Assembly: GCA_024645065.1 (NCBI GenBank)
Contig: JAHEGP010000004.1
Span: forward strand, 1-8,693
Source: Cellvibrionales bacterium
Lineage (GTDB): Bacteria > Pseudomonadota > Gammaproteobacteria > Pseudomonadales > JAHEGP01
Direction of reading: 5' to 3'
Length of the DNA: 8,693 nt
Shown: in pieces, positions 1 to 6,399 of the stretch
Position numbering within the stretch: position 1 is the stretch's first letter
Layout: every line of letters starts with the position of its first letter
Notes under the pieces: generated by a model
Seen by the model: the letters and a program-made list of their open reading frames with translations, nothing else
What the model was told of the DNA's origin: nothing
Databases searched by the model: none
Made by a program: the position numbers and the translations under genes

Positions 1-114
1 TACACCAGATGCGATCGGCAGCCGATGTAGCCTAAAAATAAGGATGGTTTAACCTTTAACCGAGGCGGGGGGGCAGCACAGGCTATCGCAGGTGGAACTG
101 CAAAAATCACGACT
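1..114. other. Gene-less left edge, downstream of plsC
   Basis: No coding sequence is supported here; all three plus-strand frames meet a stop within the first 52 bases. The stretch contains a short dyad (14-26), a run of seven G at 67-73 and an AT-rich segment near 33-62. If the gene order follows Pseudomonas, the left neighbour would be gyrB converging on plsC, but none of the three short reading tails resembles a GyrB C-terminus, so this is not shown. I see no hairpin followed by a T-run that would end the plsC transcript. Confidence 0.5.
14..26. repeat. Short perfect inverted repeat ATCGGC-A-GCCGAT
   Basis: Six-base arms flank a single central A. As RNA it could form a 5-bp stem with a 3-base loop. 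No U-tract follows on either strand, so it is not a convincing terminator. It could be a protein-binding dyad or chance; function unknown. Confidence 0.3.
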
Positions 115-855
115 TTATGCGGGTGCCTGATCACCCGCCTGGTTCATGGCAATTATTTCCCGGTTGATCCAGTCCCGCGCCTCGTCAGTAATTTCCGCCG
201 CCGAACGACCCTGGCTTGCAATGGGCTTACCGATGCTGACCGTAATCGTACCGGGTTGCTTGATCCATTGTTGGGGCGGCCAACAGCTGCCAGCGTTATG
301 GGCTATCGGAAGGACCGGGACTCCTGCCTTGATTGCCAGATTAGCGCCGCCCCGGGCATAGCGACCGGCTTTGCCTGGTTCGGTTCGAGTGCCCTCCGGA
401 AATACCAGGACCGAGAGCCCGGACTTGAGGCGCTGCTCGCCGACCAGCATCATTTGTTTAATGGCCTCTCGGGGTGCGCTACGGTCGATGGGGATGGGTT
501 GCATCAAGCGCAGACCCCAGCCAAAACCTGGCATATCGAGCAACTCTGCTTTCAGAATAGTGGCTATGGGATGCAAGGTGAGCTGCAGGTAGTAGGTTTC
601 CCACTGGCTTTCGTGTTTCGATAGCACCACAGTAGGACTGTTAGGAATATTTTCCAGGCCGTTGATCCGGTAGTGGATGCCGCAGGTTAGTCGCAGCCAG
701 AACAGTGTAAATCGATTCCACAGCAATATATAAGGGGCGCGTACCGAGTACGGTAACCAGCGACCGATTACAAGACCGCTTACCCCAAACCAGGTGGTGG
801 CCATTATATAACCCAGATAGAACAGGGCACTGCGAACGGCTAGCATGATGGACAA
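115..855 (-). CDS. plsC: 1-acyl-sn-glycerol-3-phosphate acyltransferase (PlsC family)
   Basis: Predicted to move an acyl chain onto lysophosphatidic acid to make phosphatidic acid at the inner membrane. Motifs in the 246-aa product: a hydrophobic N-terminus (about 8-30), the catalytic block SKHESQWET (79-87, H81 and E86), IPIDR (121-125), VFPEGTR (151-157) and VPVLPIAH (179-186). These are blocks I-IV of the glycerolipid acyltransferase fold. Block I reads HX4E rather than the usual HX4D. The start is ambiguous: TTG at 855 gives MSIMLAVRS, which resembles the N-termini I recall for Pseudomonas homologues, while an ATG at 846 would shorten it by three residues. Neither has a good Shine-Dalgarno; the start lies inside the end of gmhB, so coupled translation is likely. 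It is the last gene of the glyQ-glyS-gmhB-plsC operon. Substrate specificity cannot be read from sequence, and the family also contains acyltransferases for other lipids; pseudomonad homologues at this locus are sometimes named lptA. Confidence 0.9.
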   Translation of the reverse strand: MSIMLAVRSALFYLGYIMATTWFGVSGLVIGRWLPYSVRAPYILLWNRFTLFWLRLTCGIHYRINGLENIPNSPTVVLSKHESQWETYYLQLTLHPIATILKAELLDMPGFGWGLRLMQPIPIDRSAPREAIKQMMLVGEQRLKSGLSVLVFPEGTRTEPGKAGRYARGGANLAIKAGVPVLPIAHNAGSCWPPQQWIKQPGTITVSIGKPIASQGRSAAEITDEARDWINREIIAMNQAGDQAPA

Positions 856-1424
856 CCGTGGAAGCCGCTGCTGGTGGGGGATAGTAAGGCTTCAGCCGCC
901 TCGGCGAGGGACTCGTAGACTGCTATTTTGCGCAGCATTTCAGGGTCCGAATTTCTCAGTGTAGTAATGGTGTTACGCCCCTTGCCCGTCATTACCAGTA
1001 TTGGCTTTGCATCGACTTTTATAGCGGCTTCAAGGTCTCTAAGACTATCGCCCACGACCGGAACGGATTGCAGCGAGGTACCAGCATGTTGTGCAATTTG
1101 TAGCAACAACCCTGGCTTCGGTTTACGACACGGGCAGTTATCATCGGGGCGGTGTGGACAATAGTAAATTCCCTCGATACTACCACCCAGATCGTGCACA
1201 AGCTGCTGGAGCTTTTCGTGCATCGCCTCGAGCTGCTGTAGCGAAAACAAGCCGCGCCCCAGCCCGGACTGATTGGTGGCGATGTAAATCCTGAAACCCG
1301 ACCGGGACAGCCTGGCGATGGCCTCGATGCTCCCGGGTATAGGAAGCCACTCATCCACACTTTTGATAAAGTTATCGGAATCCTGGTTGATCACCCCGTC
1401 CCTGTCGAGGATCAACAGCTTCAT
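840..1424 (-). CDS. gmhB: D-glycero-D-manno-heptose 1,7-bisphosphate 7-phosphatase
   Basis: This HAD-superfamily phosphatase removes the C7 phosphate of heptose 1,7-bisphosphate on the way to ADP-heptose for the LPS inner core; it acts in the cytoplasm. The 194-aa product starts with the HAD nucleophile motif LDRDGVIN (D7 and D9) and has motif II ATNQSG (49-54). The zinc-binding loop characteristic of GmhB is complete: C89-x-H91 and C97-x-C99, followed by RKPKPG (100-105). The motif III/IV region VVGDSLRDLEAA (123-134) is also present. Length fits the family. The last ~12 residues form a Ser/Cys-rich tail that runs over the plsC start. The ATG shares an ATGA overlap with the glyS stop, so translation is probably coupled. 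Histidinol-phosphatase domains are related, but the Cys/His loop and the genomic position favour GmhB. Confidence 0.94.
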   Translation of the reverse strand: MKLLILDRDGVINQDSDNFIKSVDEWLPIPGSIEAIARLSRSGFRIYIATNQSGLGRGLFSLQQLEAMHEKLQQLVHDLGGSIEGIYYCPHRPDDNCPCRKPKPGLLLQIAQHAGTSLQSVPVVGDSLRDLEAAIKVDAKPILVMTGKGRNTITTLRNSDPEMLRKIAVYESLAEAAEALLSPTSSGFHGCPSC

Positions 1425-3529
1425 TCAGACACCACATTTTGTAATTGCGACACATCGGCGATCCGCAGGAACAGCTGATTTAGCAATCCCAGCAGCTTAA
1501 TCCGGTTTTGTCGCAGGGCCGGATCCTGATCCATAACCATGACATGATCAAAAAAGGCATCGATCGCCGGACGCAGTTGGGCCAGCGTTTGCAGTGCCTG
1601 GGTGTAGGATTGCTGCGCGCACAGTTGCGGAATTTCGGTCTCCATTTGCTGCAGCGCCAAATAGAGATTTCGTTCCTGTTCAAGTTGCAGTAATTCAGCC
1701 TTGACCTCGGTGGCGCTGTCTTCCGCCTGAGCTTTGGCAAGAATATTCTGGACCCGTTTGTTGGCCGCCGCGAGTGCCTCGGCCTCGGGCAAATGACGAA
1801 AATGCTCGACGGCAGCGACACGTAAACTGATATCGTAGGGATTATGCTCCCATTGGGTATTCCCCTGGACCACTTTCTGTACCGCCATAACCGTGTTGGT
1901 AGCGACGCCCGCTTCCTGGTACAGGGCCCGGTAGCGATCGAAAATAAAGTTTGAAACATCCGCTTCGACCCCGGCATTGCCGAGCTTGTCGCCGTAAGCC
2001 TGCGCTGCTGCATGTATCAGTCGATTCAAATCCAGCGAGCTATAGCTGTTCTCCTTAATGATTCTGATTACGCCCAGTGCGGCGCGGCGAAGGGCATAAG
2101 GATCCCTGGAGCCGCTTGGCGGCTGATTGATGCCAAAGATGCCAACCAGGGTGTCGAGGCGCTCGGCAAGGGCGAGTGCATTGCCGCAGGGGCTGGCGGG
2201 AAGCTGGTCTCCCGCGTATCTTGGCAGGTATTGCTCCTTGATGGCTGTTGCCACGGCCATGTCTTCGCCATCGTGGCGGGCATAGTAATAGCCAGCGGTG
2301 CCCTGCAGTTCGTCAAATTCGAAGACCATTTCTGAAACCAGGTCACACTTGGCCAACAAGGCTGCGCGCTCGGCTAACCAAGGATCGCAACCGATCTGGC
2401 TGGCAATGGATCGTGCCAATTCAGCCACCCTGAGCGACTTGTCCCACAGGCTGCCGAGCTGTTGTTCGAAAATGACATCCTTCAGCCGCTCCCGGCGTGA
2501 TTCAAGAGACTGCTTGAGGTCTGTCTGGTAGAAAAACGCGGCGTCGGCCAATCGCGGGCGGATAACCTTCTGGTTGCCCTCGATAATCTGTCGCGGATCC
2601 TTTGAATCAAGGTTGGCGACAAAGATAAAGTGGGGTTGCAGCTTGCCGTCATCATCGACCACGTGGAAGTATTTCTGGTGAGATTTCATCGATGAGATCA
2701 AAGCCTCGGCGGGCACTTGCAAAAAGCGCTCGTCGAATTGTCCCGCCAGGGCGACGGGCCACTCGACAAGGGCGGTAACCTCGTCCAGCAGCCCATCATC
2801 GATAATGGCACGGCACCCTATTTCCCGGGCTTTGGCTTCAACCTGGGTGCGAATGATAGTGCGGCGTTGGTCGAAATCAGCGATCACCTTACCGGGAGTT
2901 TGCAGCGTTCCCGCATAGTCAGAAGGTCGCACAACCGGCAATGGCGCAGGATGATGGAAGCGATGGCCTCGGCTTTGCTTGCCGGAATCGATCCCCATGA
3001 TTCTTGAAGTAAGTACTTGCTCACCTAATAACATCAAAATCCAGTGGACGGGTCGCACAAACTCATCCCGCAGCGCACCCCAGCGCATCCGCTTCGGGAT
3101 GGGAAGTGTCTCCAGTGTCTCGGCTACCAGCCCGGGCAGTGCCTCGCTGGCGCTGATTCCGGGTGCCACCCAGCGGTGCACCAGGCGCTTGCCTCTGGCG
3201 GTTTCGGCCAGCTGCAGCTGGTCGAGGGACAAGTTGTTTTTTCGGGCGAATGCCTGGGCTGGCCTGGCGGGACTTCCGTCGTCGTTAAAAGCGACGGACT
3301 CCGGGGGGCCAAGAATTTCCCGGGCCTGGTCGGGGGCTTGTAGATCGAGTTGATTTACCAGCACGGCGATGCGTCGCGGTGTAGCAAACCATTCAATCCT
3401 GCCAAACTCCAGCCTGTTGGCCTCGAGGCCCTTGCGGATGCTGTTGCGAAAAGCAAGCCCAAGTTCCTTCAGTGCTTTGGGGGGTAATTCCTCGGTGCCT
3501 ATCTCGACCAGGAAATCCTGCTGCTTCAC
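1421..3529 (-). CDS. glyS: Glycyl-tRNA synthetase beta subunit
   Basis: Beta subunit of the bacterial alpha2beta2 glycyl-tRNA synthetase; it supplies tRNA recognition while the alpha subunit activates glycine. The 702-aa product is of usual length (E. coli about 689). Recognisable blocks are FLVEIGTEELPP (6-17), KRMRWG (146-151), MKSHQKYF (281-288), NQKVIRPRLADAAFF (319-333), the central HD-like region with AKCDLVSEMVFEFDELQG (393-410) and ARHDGE (417-422), and GSRDPYALRRAALG (463-476). The C-terminal ~120 residues are helical and correspond to the DALR-type anticodon-binding region. The start codon is GTG, overlapping the glyQ stop as GTGA, with a GGAGG seven bases upstream inside the glyQ end. 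The stop overlaps the gmhB start by four bases. Overlap with glyQ would help keep the two subunits in equal amounts. Confidence 0.98.
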   Translation of the reverse strand: MKQQDFLVEIGTEELPPKALKELGLAFRNSIRKGLEANRLEFGRIEWFATPRRIAVLVNQLDLQAPDQAREILGPPESVAFNDDGSPARPAQAFARKNNLSLDQLQLAETARGKRLVHRWVAPGISASEALPGLVAETLETLPIPKRMRWGALRDEFVRPVHWILMLLGEQVLTSRIMGIDSGKQSRGHRFHHPAPLPVVRPSDYAGTLQTPGKVIADFDQRRTIIRTQVEAKAREIGCRAIIDDGLLDEVTALVEWPVALAGQFDERFLQVPAEALISSMKSHQKYFHVVDDDGKLQPHFIFVANLDSKDPRQIIEGNQKVIRPRLADAAFFYQTDLKQSLESRRERLKDVIFEQQLGSLWDKSLRVAELARSIASQIGCDPWLAERAALLAKCDLVSEMVFEFDELQGTAGYYYARHDGEDMAVATAIKEQYLPRYAGDQLPASPCGNALALAERLDTLVGIFGINQPPSGSRDPYALRRAALGVIRIIKENSYSSLDLNRLIHAAAQAYGDKLGNAGVEADVSNFIFDRYRALYQEAGVATNTVMAVQKVVQGNTQWEHNPYDISLRVAAVEHFRHLPEAEALAAANKRVQNILAKAQAEDSATEVKAELLQLEQERNLYLALQQMETEIPQLCAQQSYTQALQTLAQLRPAIDAFFDHVMVMDQDPALRQNRIKLLGLLNQLFLRIADVSQLQNVVSE

Positions 3530-4479
3530 GCTGATGCCTCCGCGTCGGATGGGGATAAGAGCTGTCTCACTTCGTCGCTGGCGAGGGGAAACCCGAGTTC
3601 CTCCCGGGACCGGTAGTAACAGTTGGCGACACTCCGGGCCAGGGCCCGAACCCGCAGGATATAACGCTGCCGCTCAGTTACTGAAATGGCGTGGCGGGCG
3701 TCAAGCAGATTGAAAGTGTGGGAAGCCATCAGCACCTGCTCATAGGCTGGCAGTGGCAGGTTGCGCTCCACCAATTGCTGGCAGGCGCTTTCAGCCTCGG
3801 TAAAGGCCTGGAGCAGGAAATCGACATTGGCATACTCAAAGTTGTAGGCGGATTGTTCAACTTCATTCTGATGGAAGACATCCCCGTAGGTGACGACGCC
3901 ATCGGGCCCTTCTGTCCAGACCAGATCATAGACGCTGTCAACCCCCTGCAAGTACATGGCGATACGCTCCAGGCCGTAGGTTATCTCTCCGGTAACCGGA
4001 AAGCATTCGAGACCGCCAACCTGCTGGAAATAGGTAAACTGGGTGACCTCCATGCCGTTCAACCAGACCTCCCAGCCCAGGCCCCATGCCCCCAGTGTGG
4101 GAGACTCCCAGTTATCCTCGACAAAGCGAATATCATGTACCAGAGGATCTATACCGAGGCTCGACAGCGATTGCAGATAAAGCGCCTGGATATCAAGTGG
4201 CGAGGGTTTCATCACCACTTGAAACTGGTAGTAGTGCTGGAGTCGGTTGGGGTTTTCACCGTAGCGACCGTCGGTGGGTCGCCGGCTGGGTTGCACGTAA
4301 GCGCTGTTCCAGCTTTCCGGACCTATGGCGCGCAAAAACGTCCCCCAGTGGAATGTGCCTGCACCAACCTGCATGTCCAGTGGTTGCAGCAGTACACAGC
4401 CCTCCTGTGCCCAGAATTCCTGCAGGGCAAGTATCAGGCCCTGGAAGGTTTTGACGTTTGCATTGATTTTTGTGCTCAC
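3526..4479 (-). CDS. glyQ: Glycyl-tRNA synthetase alpha subunit
   Basis: Catalytic subunit of the heterotetrameric class II glycyl-tRNA synthetase; it forms glycyl-adenylate and charges tRNA-Gly with the product of glyS. The 317-aa product contains TFQGLILALQEFWAQEGC (11-28), LQPLDMQVGAGTFHWGTFLR (31-50), AYVQPSRRPTDGRYGENPNR (60-79, motif 2 region) and NRLQHYYQFQVVMKPSP (78-94). Further highly conserved stretches follow, such as FVEDNWESPTLGAWGLGWEV and DVFHQNEVEQSAYNFEYA. The FLRAIGPE-WN-AYV version resembles Pseudomonas-type GlyQ, as I recall it, more than the E. coli version. The start is GTG at 4479, with AGAGG five bases upstream; no in-frame ATG close by would give a better N-terminus. 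It is the first gene of the operon and overlaps glyS by GTGA. Transcription probably starts from the TATAAT promoter just upstream. Confidence 0.98.
   Translation of the reverse strand: MSTKINANVKTFQGLILALQEFWAQEGCVLLQPLDMQVGAGTFHWGTFLRAIGPESWNSAYVQPSRRPTDGRYGENPNRLQHYYQFQVVMKPSPLDIQALYLQSLSSLGIDPLVHDIRFVEDNWESPTLGAWGLGWEVWLNGMEVTQFTYFQQVGGLECFPVTGEITYGLERIAMYLQGVDSVYDLVWTEGPDGVVTYGDVFHQNEVEQSAYNFEYANVDFLLQAFTEAESACQQLVERNLPLPAYEQVLMASHTFNLLDARHAISVTERQRYILRVRALARSVANCYYRSREELGFPLASDEVRQLLSPSDAEASA
3530..3541 (-). promoter_or_regulatory. Shine-Dalgarno supporting the GTG start of glyS
   Basis: On the minus strand GGAGG (plus positions 3537-3541) stands seven bases before the GTG at 3529. It lies within the last codons of glyQ. 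This ideal spacing supports the GTG start despite the lack of an ATG. Confidence 0.8.
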
Positions 4480-4489
4480 CCTTGCCTCT
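4480..4489 (-). promoter_or_regulatory. Shine-Dalgarno supporting the GTG start of glyQ
   Basis: AGAGG on the minus strand (plus positions 4485-4489) is five bases before the GTG at 4479, which supports that start codon. Confidence 0.7.
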
Positions 4490-4505
4490 TTTGTTATTAC
4501 AAAAA

Positions 4506-4522
4506 CGGGCCATTATAGCCCG
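4506..4522. repeat. Inverted repeat CGGGC-N7-GCCCG around the glyQ -10 box
   Basis: Five-base perfect arms (4506-4510 and 4518-4522) bracket seven bases that contain the minus-strand TATAAT. It could be an operator half-site pair or a coincidence of GC-rich flanks. The minus-strand copy is followed by TTTTTG, but it lies at the transcription start, so terminator function for glyQ is unlikely. Confidence 0.35.
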
Positions 4523-4540
4523 AGCCGCGCGCTTACTTAA
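4506..4540 (-). promoter_or_regulatory. Predicted sigma-70 promoter of the glyQ-glyS-gmhB-plsC operon
   Basis: Read on the minus strand, a perfect TATAAT lies at plus positions 4512-4517. A weak -35 candidate, TTAAGT (4535-4540), sits 17 bases upstream. The six bases after the -10 are GGCCCG, a GC-rich discriminator of the kind associated with stringent (ppGpp/DksA) control of translation genes. The start of transcription would fall near 4504-4506, giving a leader of about 25 bases before the GTG. The -10 is certain as a string; its use is inferred. Confidence 0.55.
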
Positions 4541-4558
4541 CAAGGCGGCGTGCCTAAA

Positions 4559-4587
4559 TTGCTGAAATCAACTGGTTTCGCTACCAT
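4559..4587 (+). promoter_or_regulatory. Weak candidate promoter for the lipid A acyltransferase gene
   Basis: TTGCTG (4559-4564) and TACCAT (4582-4587) are separated by 17 bases, upstream of the ATG at 4617. Matches to consensus are 3/6 and 4/6, so this is a guess. The 137-base divergent region must nevertheless contain a plus-strand promoter or its control sites, since no gene precedes this one on the plus strand within the window. Confidence 0.25.
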
Positions 4588-4616
4588 GCCTCGGGATTCA
4601 GCAATGGTCGTCGACA

Positions 4617-5495
4617 ATGAAATTCAAAAGCGCTCTGGTAAAAGGCTTGTTCGGTTTTATCGGCGTTTTGCCCCTGTCTTTCATTCGCATGCTGGGTTAC
4701 CTGCTGGGCCGCATGATGTGGTGGACCAAAGGGCGCGAGGCCAGGGTAACCCTGCGTAACATCGAACTGTGTTTACCGGGTCTTGAGCCTGCGGAGCAAC
4801 GACGACTGGCGCGTGAATCCCTGGTCCACACGGCCCAGGGTGGTTTCGAGCTGATCAAGGTATGGATGCAGCCCAACGAGAGAACCGCCGCCAAAATCGT
4901 GGCGGTGAAAAACCGGGAACTGTTTGACCGCGAGCTGCACTCGGATAAAGGCTTGCTGCTGCTGGTGCCCCATCTCGGCAATTGGGAGGTGGTTGCCCTC
5001 TGGTGCGCCCGCCACCGCGAGATAACAGCCCTCTACCAGCCGCCCAAACAGGTGCTACTGGAGCCTATTATCAAACAGGCCAGGGAGCGAATGGGTAACA
5101 AACTCTACCCCACCGACGTCAGCGGCGTCAGGGCGGTGCTCAAATCGTTAAAAAAGTCCGGCTTCACCGGAATCCTGCCAGACCAGGAGCCTGACCCGGA
5201 GAGTGGTGAATTTGCATCCTTCTTTCGCAACCCGGCGCTCACCATGACCCTGGTGCACGGATTGGCCAGCCGCACTCACTGCCCCGTTCTCATGGCCTAC
5301 GGACATCGGGTGCCCGGTGGTTGGGAAATCGTATTCCGATTGCCGCTCGGCAATATCGGCAGCCCGGAACTCGAGGAATCCCTGTGGTCTTTGAACCGCA
5401 GTGTCGAAGCCTGCATCATGGACTGCCCCGAGCAATACCAGTGGGAATACAAGCGATTCAAGAAACGCCCCGAGGGCCTGCCCAGGGTTTACTGA
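4617..5495 (+). CDS. Lipid A lauroyl/myristoyl acyltransferase (LpxL/HtrB family)
   Basis: Predicted inner-membrane enzyme adding a secondary acyl chain to lipid A from acyl-ACP on the cytoplasmic face. The 292-aa product has a hydrophobic N-terminal segment (about 6-36), a conserved NIELCLPGL (48-56), and the catalytic HX4E in VPHLGNWEV (117-125; H119, E124). ILPDQEPDPESGEFASFF (176-193) matches the conserved DQ-P-x-G-FF region of the family. The C-terminus ends YQWEYKRFKKRPEG (274-287), the usual W-YKRFK-RP signature. Length (about 300) is normal. The ATG at 4617 has no strong Shine-Dalgarno; the frame is closed upstream by a TGA at 4563 and offers no better start. It is monocistronic, divergent from glyQ and convergent with the GIDE gene. 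Whether it is an LpxL, LpxM or another paralogue, and its chain-length preference, cannot be told from sequence, so no symbol is given. An LPS acyltransferase next to glyQ also occurs, as I recall, in Pseudomonas. Confidence 0.92.
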   Translation: MKFKSALVKGLFGFIGVLPLSFIRMLGYLLGRMMWWTKGREARVTLRNIELCLPGLEPAEQRRLARESLVHTAQGGFELIKVWMQPNERTAAKIVAVKNRELFDRELHSDKGLLLLVPHLGNWEVVALWCARHREITALYQPPKQVLLEPIIKQARERMGNKLYPTDVSGVRAVLKSLKKSGFTGILPDQEPDPESGEFASFFRNPALTMTLVHGLASRTHCPVLMAYGHRVPGGWEIVFRLPLGNIGSPELEESLWSLNRSVEACIMDCPEQYQWEYKRFKKRPEGLPRVY

Positions 5496-5517
5496 TTCTG
5501 GCGGGTGCCGCAAACGG

Positions 5518-6396
5518 TCAAAGATTTCTCACGGCAAACCAGCTGACCAACCCGACTGATACCAGGAACGCAAACAACAAACCAGCCGCCTTTTTACGAT
5601 AGTGTTTGCTCAGTTGCGAAGGGTCGTTGGTAGAAAGGATGAAGGCCTGGTTGGACGCGGGTTTTGCCAGCATATGAAGATCCGCCGGGTTATAGTGATC
5701 CTCGATGTAGGCCCTGGCCTGGCGCGCGGCCTGGTGCCTTGCCAACTCCCACTCAGCCTGGTCGACAACACCGTTGCCGTCCCGGTCGAATCGCTCCAGC
5801 AACCTGGCCTGGTCTTGTTTCCAGCTGGCGAGTAGTGCTGCTTTGTGCTCCTCTGCCTGCTGTTGGGCGTTTTTGGCGTGAATGGTATGGAACCAGCCGA
5901 TGGCGTACAGTGGTTGGCCCGGGTGGATACGGCGCTCGGTATATCGGTAACGCTGGCGCCGCAAGCGCCCCAGGAGCGATGTTTTCTGGGTTCGCGCCGG
6001 GTGGCGGTTGTAACCGCTCCAGGTTTTACTATGGGAAGTGGTGACGTCACTATGGCGGGGGTCTACCAGGCATTCACCGCTACTGTCATAGAGTCGGAAA
6101 TGCTGTTCGCTGCCGCCCTGCTCCACGATGACCCAGCGGCTCGATCTGCCACCCTTGTAGCGTTCGATCCTGTAATCGTACCAGACGCACCTGGTGCCGG
6201 TTAAAGGCGCAAAAACAGCTTGTTCCTGCACTGTGTCAGCGATCCCAAGCAGCTCGACATAGCCCTGGTGCGCGGAGCGAATTCTGGAAGTCGGGATATT
6301 CTCGATGGTGCGGGCTTTCTTGAGACTGGTAAACGTCGCCGCCAGTAAACCCAGGGCGAATACCGCAAATGCTGCGACCAGGATCCCTTCGATCAT
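5518..6396 (-). CDS. Membrane protein with GIDE (MULAN-like) domain and EF-hand
   Basis: Function unknown. The 292-aa product has a membrane segment at about 4-22, a GIDE-type domain (about 47-170), a charged helical stretch (about 174-201), one EF-hand, and a second membrane segment at about 269-288. Diagnostic GIDE features are APLTGTRCVWYDY (63-75), a strand with WVIVEQG (88-94), LVDP (110-113), YRYTERRIHPGQPLYAIG (150-167), and a late AFILSTNDPSQLSKHYRKK (251-269) before the last membrane span. This resembles the membrane part of human MUL1/MULAN but has no RING finger, so ubiquitin ligase activity should not be assumed despite the common database name. The EF-hand loop D204-R-D-G-N-G-V-V-D-Q-A-E215 has all canonical Ca2+ ligands. 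Basic residues after the first and before the second span suggest the middle faces the cytoplasm. It follows lemA after 3 bases, with a weak ribosome site, implying coupled expression; it converges on the acyltransferase gene 22 bases away. Confidence 0.87.
   Translation of the reverse strand: MIEGILVAAFAVFALGLLAATFTSLKKARTIENIPTSRIRSAHQGYVELLGIADTVQEQAVFAPLTGTRCVWYDYRIERYKGGRSSRWVIVEQGGSEQHFRLYDSSGECLVDPRHSDVTTSHSKTWSGYNRHPARTQKTSLLGRLRRQRYRYTERRIHPGQPLYAIGWFHTIHAKNAQQQAEEHKAALLASWKQDQARLLERFDRDGNGVVDQAEWELARHQAARQARAYIEDHYNPADLHMLAKPASNQAFILSTNDPSQLSKHYRKKAAGLLFAFLVSVGLVSWFAVRNL
5752..5787 (-). other. EF-hand calcium-binding loop within the GIDE protein
   Basis: Residues 204-215 read D-R-D-G-N-G-V-V-D-Q-A-E. 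Ligand positions 1, 3, 5, 9 and 12 are D, D, N, D and E; position 6 is the required Gly and position 8 a hydrophobic. Flanking residues LLERF before and WELARHQAARQ after can form the two helices. It is a single loop, whereas EF-hands usually act in pairs, so binding might need dimerisation. Confidence 0.85.
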
Positions 6397-6399
6397 GGC

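Noticed and set aside
14..26. Hairpin as a terminator for plsC or a left-hand gene
   Set aside because: Stem is only five or six bases and neither side has a following T-run.
256..624. A 122-codon plus-strand open frame
   Set aside because: Antisense to the conserved core of plsC, with no ribosome site or recognisable domain.
3691..4518. A 275-codon open frame on the plus strand
   Set aside because: It lies fully antisense to glyQ, which is unmistakable; its protein resembles nothing and the open frame follows from the codon bias of glyQ on the other strand.
4550..4759. A 69-codon plus-strand frame beginning upstream of the acyltransferase
   Set aside because: It is out of frame with and overlaps the clear LpxL/HtrB coding region; the product has no family resemblance.
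6004..6050. Two palindromes, GCGGTT-GT-AACCGC (6004-6017) and GTGACGTCAC (6041-6050)
   Set aside because: Both lie inside the GIDE coding sequence far from any start; the second simply encodes part of SDVTT. Without repetition elsewhere they are likely chance.
5518..6396. Annotation as an E3 ubiquitin ligase
   Set aside because: The GIDE domain carries that name in databases, but the protein lacks the RING finger that gives MUL1 its ligase activity, and no ubiquitin system genes are nearby.
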